A stretch of DNA of 23,314 nucleotides. It comes from Gammaproteobacteria bacterium. Its GTDB lineage: Bacteria; Pseudomonadota; Gammaproteobacteria; JABABF01. The stretch spans positions 1-23,314 of the forward strand of contig JABABF010000101.1 in the NCBI GenBank assembly GCA_014238345.1, in the 5' to 3' direction. This document shows, piece after piece, positions 22,909 to 23,314 of the stretch. Within the stretch, counting starts at the first letter, position 1, and every line of letters begins with the position of its first letter. The translations under genes and the position numbers were made by a program. The notes beneath the pieces were generated by a model. It was not told the origin of the DNA. It was given only the letters and a program-made list of their open reading frames with translations, and did no database searches.

Positions 22909-23056
22909 GGACACTCTGCCCACTCTCCAGCCATCAGAGATTGCAGGTTTTAGCTTGGATCGCCCTTGATCAGTTGCTGATTCGAGCGGCTAATAGATCA
23001 GTTCTCAGGGGTAGTGTGTGGCGTGATGCTCATCGTTGTGGCATCCAGCGGAGGTA
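22909..23056. other. Convergent spacer feoB/holA
   Basis: This stretch of 148 nt between converging genes shows no ORF of interest. An imperfect inverted repeat GATGC/GCATC at about 23034-23054 lacks a T-tract. No terminator, RNA gene or repeat is supported. Confidence 0.35.
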
Positions 23057-23314
23057 TTAAACTCGCGTCAAGGGCAGGCCACAGAACTCCACCAGCAGGC
23101 GACCCAATTCATCCCACGGTGAGATTTGCTTATCGCCCTGAATGGCGCGGTCGATCCGATGAGCGCGGCGCAGTAGGCGGCTGATACGGGAGGGCGACAG
23201 ACGCTGCCCACAGCGCTGCATCAATGGCTGACGGCGCGACCAGACGCGATCTAATGCATTGCTGTCGTATTGGATGGCGCTCAGCGTTTCCAGCTCGCGG
23301 CTGAGAACCCACAG
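23057..23314 (-). CDS. holA: DNA polymerase III delta subunit, C-terminal fragment (5' partial)
   Basis: Reading the minus strand from the window edge gives 85 codons then TAA. The sequence includes LWVLSRELETLSA, then RVWSRRQPLMQRC and, further on, RLLRRAHRIDRAIQGDK and SPWDELGRLLVEFCG. This pattern of an LW.LARE helix, VW..R, a helix of RL and a WDEL..L closing helix is that of the HolA collar domain. HolA opens the sliding clamp within the clamp loader. The N-terminal ATPase-like domains lie outside the window. A neighbouring lptE beyond the edge would be expected from synteny but cannot be seen. Confidence 0.82.
   Translation of the reverse strand: MWVLSRELETLSAIQYDSNALDRVWSRRQPLMQRCGQRLSPSRISRLLRRAHRIDRAIQGDKQISPWDELGRLLVEFCGLPLTRV

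Overview
The window reads as a gammaproteobacterial chromosome segment of high GC content. It is very gene-dense and almost every gene is housekeeping. I see no insertion sequence, phage gene, CRISPR array or rRNA. From memory of family synteny, the gene orders tRNA-Leu/queA/tgt, ribD-ribE-ribBX-ribH-nusB-thiL-pgpA and proA-nadD-rsfS-...-mltB-...-dacA-lipB-lipA-...-holA resemble Pseudomonas and relatives. Several genes usual in those blocks are missing: nrdR, ribA, rlmH, mrdA, rodA, rlpA and the DUF493 gene. Start codons are often GTG or TTG, and stops and starts commonly overlap. Together this suggests a Pseudomonadales-like lineage with a compacted, possibly reduced genome. That is an inference, not a taxonomic assignment.

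Layout. 1-1459: 3' part of a protein with two formylglycine-generating-enzyme-like (SUMF1) domains. 1498-1581 (minus): tRNA-Leu(CAA) without an encoded CCA; its -10 box lies at the 5' edge of queA. 1607-3774: queA and tgt, two steps of queuosine tRNA modification. 3762-5447: a NIF3-type small protein, a Nudix CoA pyrophosphatase and mazG, the last two being nucleotide-cleaning enzymes. 5582-7225 (minus): metG, converging on mazG and diverging from glyA. 7356-13930: glyA, ribD, ribE, ribBX, ribH, nusB, thiL and pgpA, a tightly overlapped run that makes riboflavin and also serves C1, thiamine and phospholipid metabolism. 14021-20394: proA, nadD, rsfS, mltB, dacA, lipB and lipA, joining proline and NAD synthesis, ribosome silencing, peptidoglycan trimming and lipoate synthesis. 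20588-22908: a promoter with a Fur-like site, then feoA and feoB for ferrous iron uptake. 23057-23314 (minus): the 3' end of holA, which runs off the window.

I did not find a novel system. The points worth a second look are: the missing elongasome genes (mrdA-rodA) in an otherwise conserved block; a queA with no ATG/GTG at its homology-predicted start; the tRNA lacking CCA; degenerate or trimmed domains in RibBX, MazG, MetG and FeoB; and the tandem SUMF1-like protein without the expected active-site cysteines.
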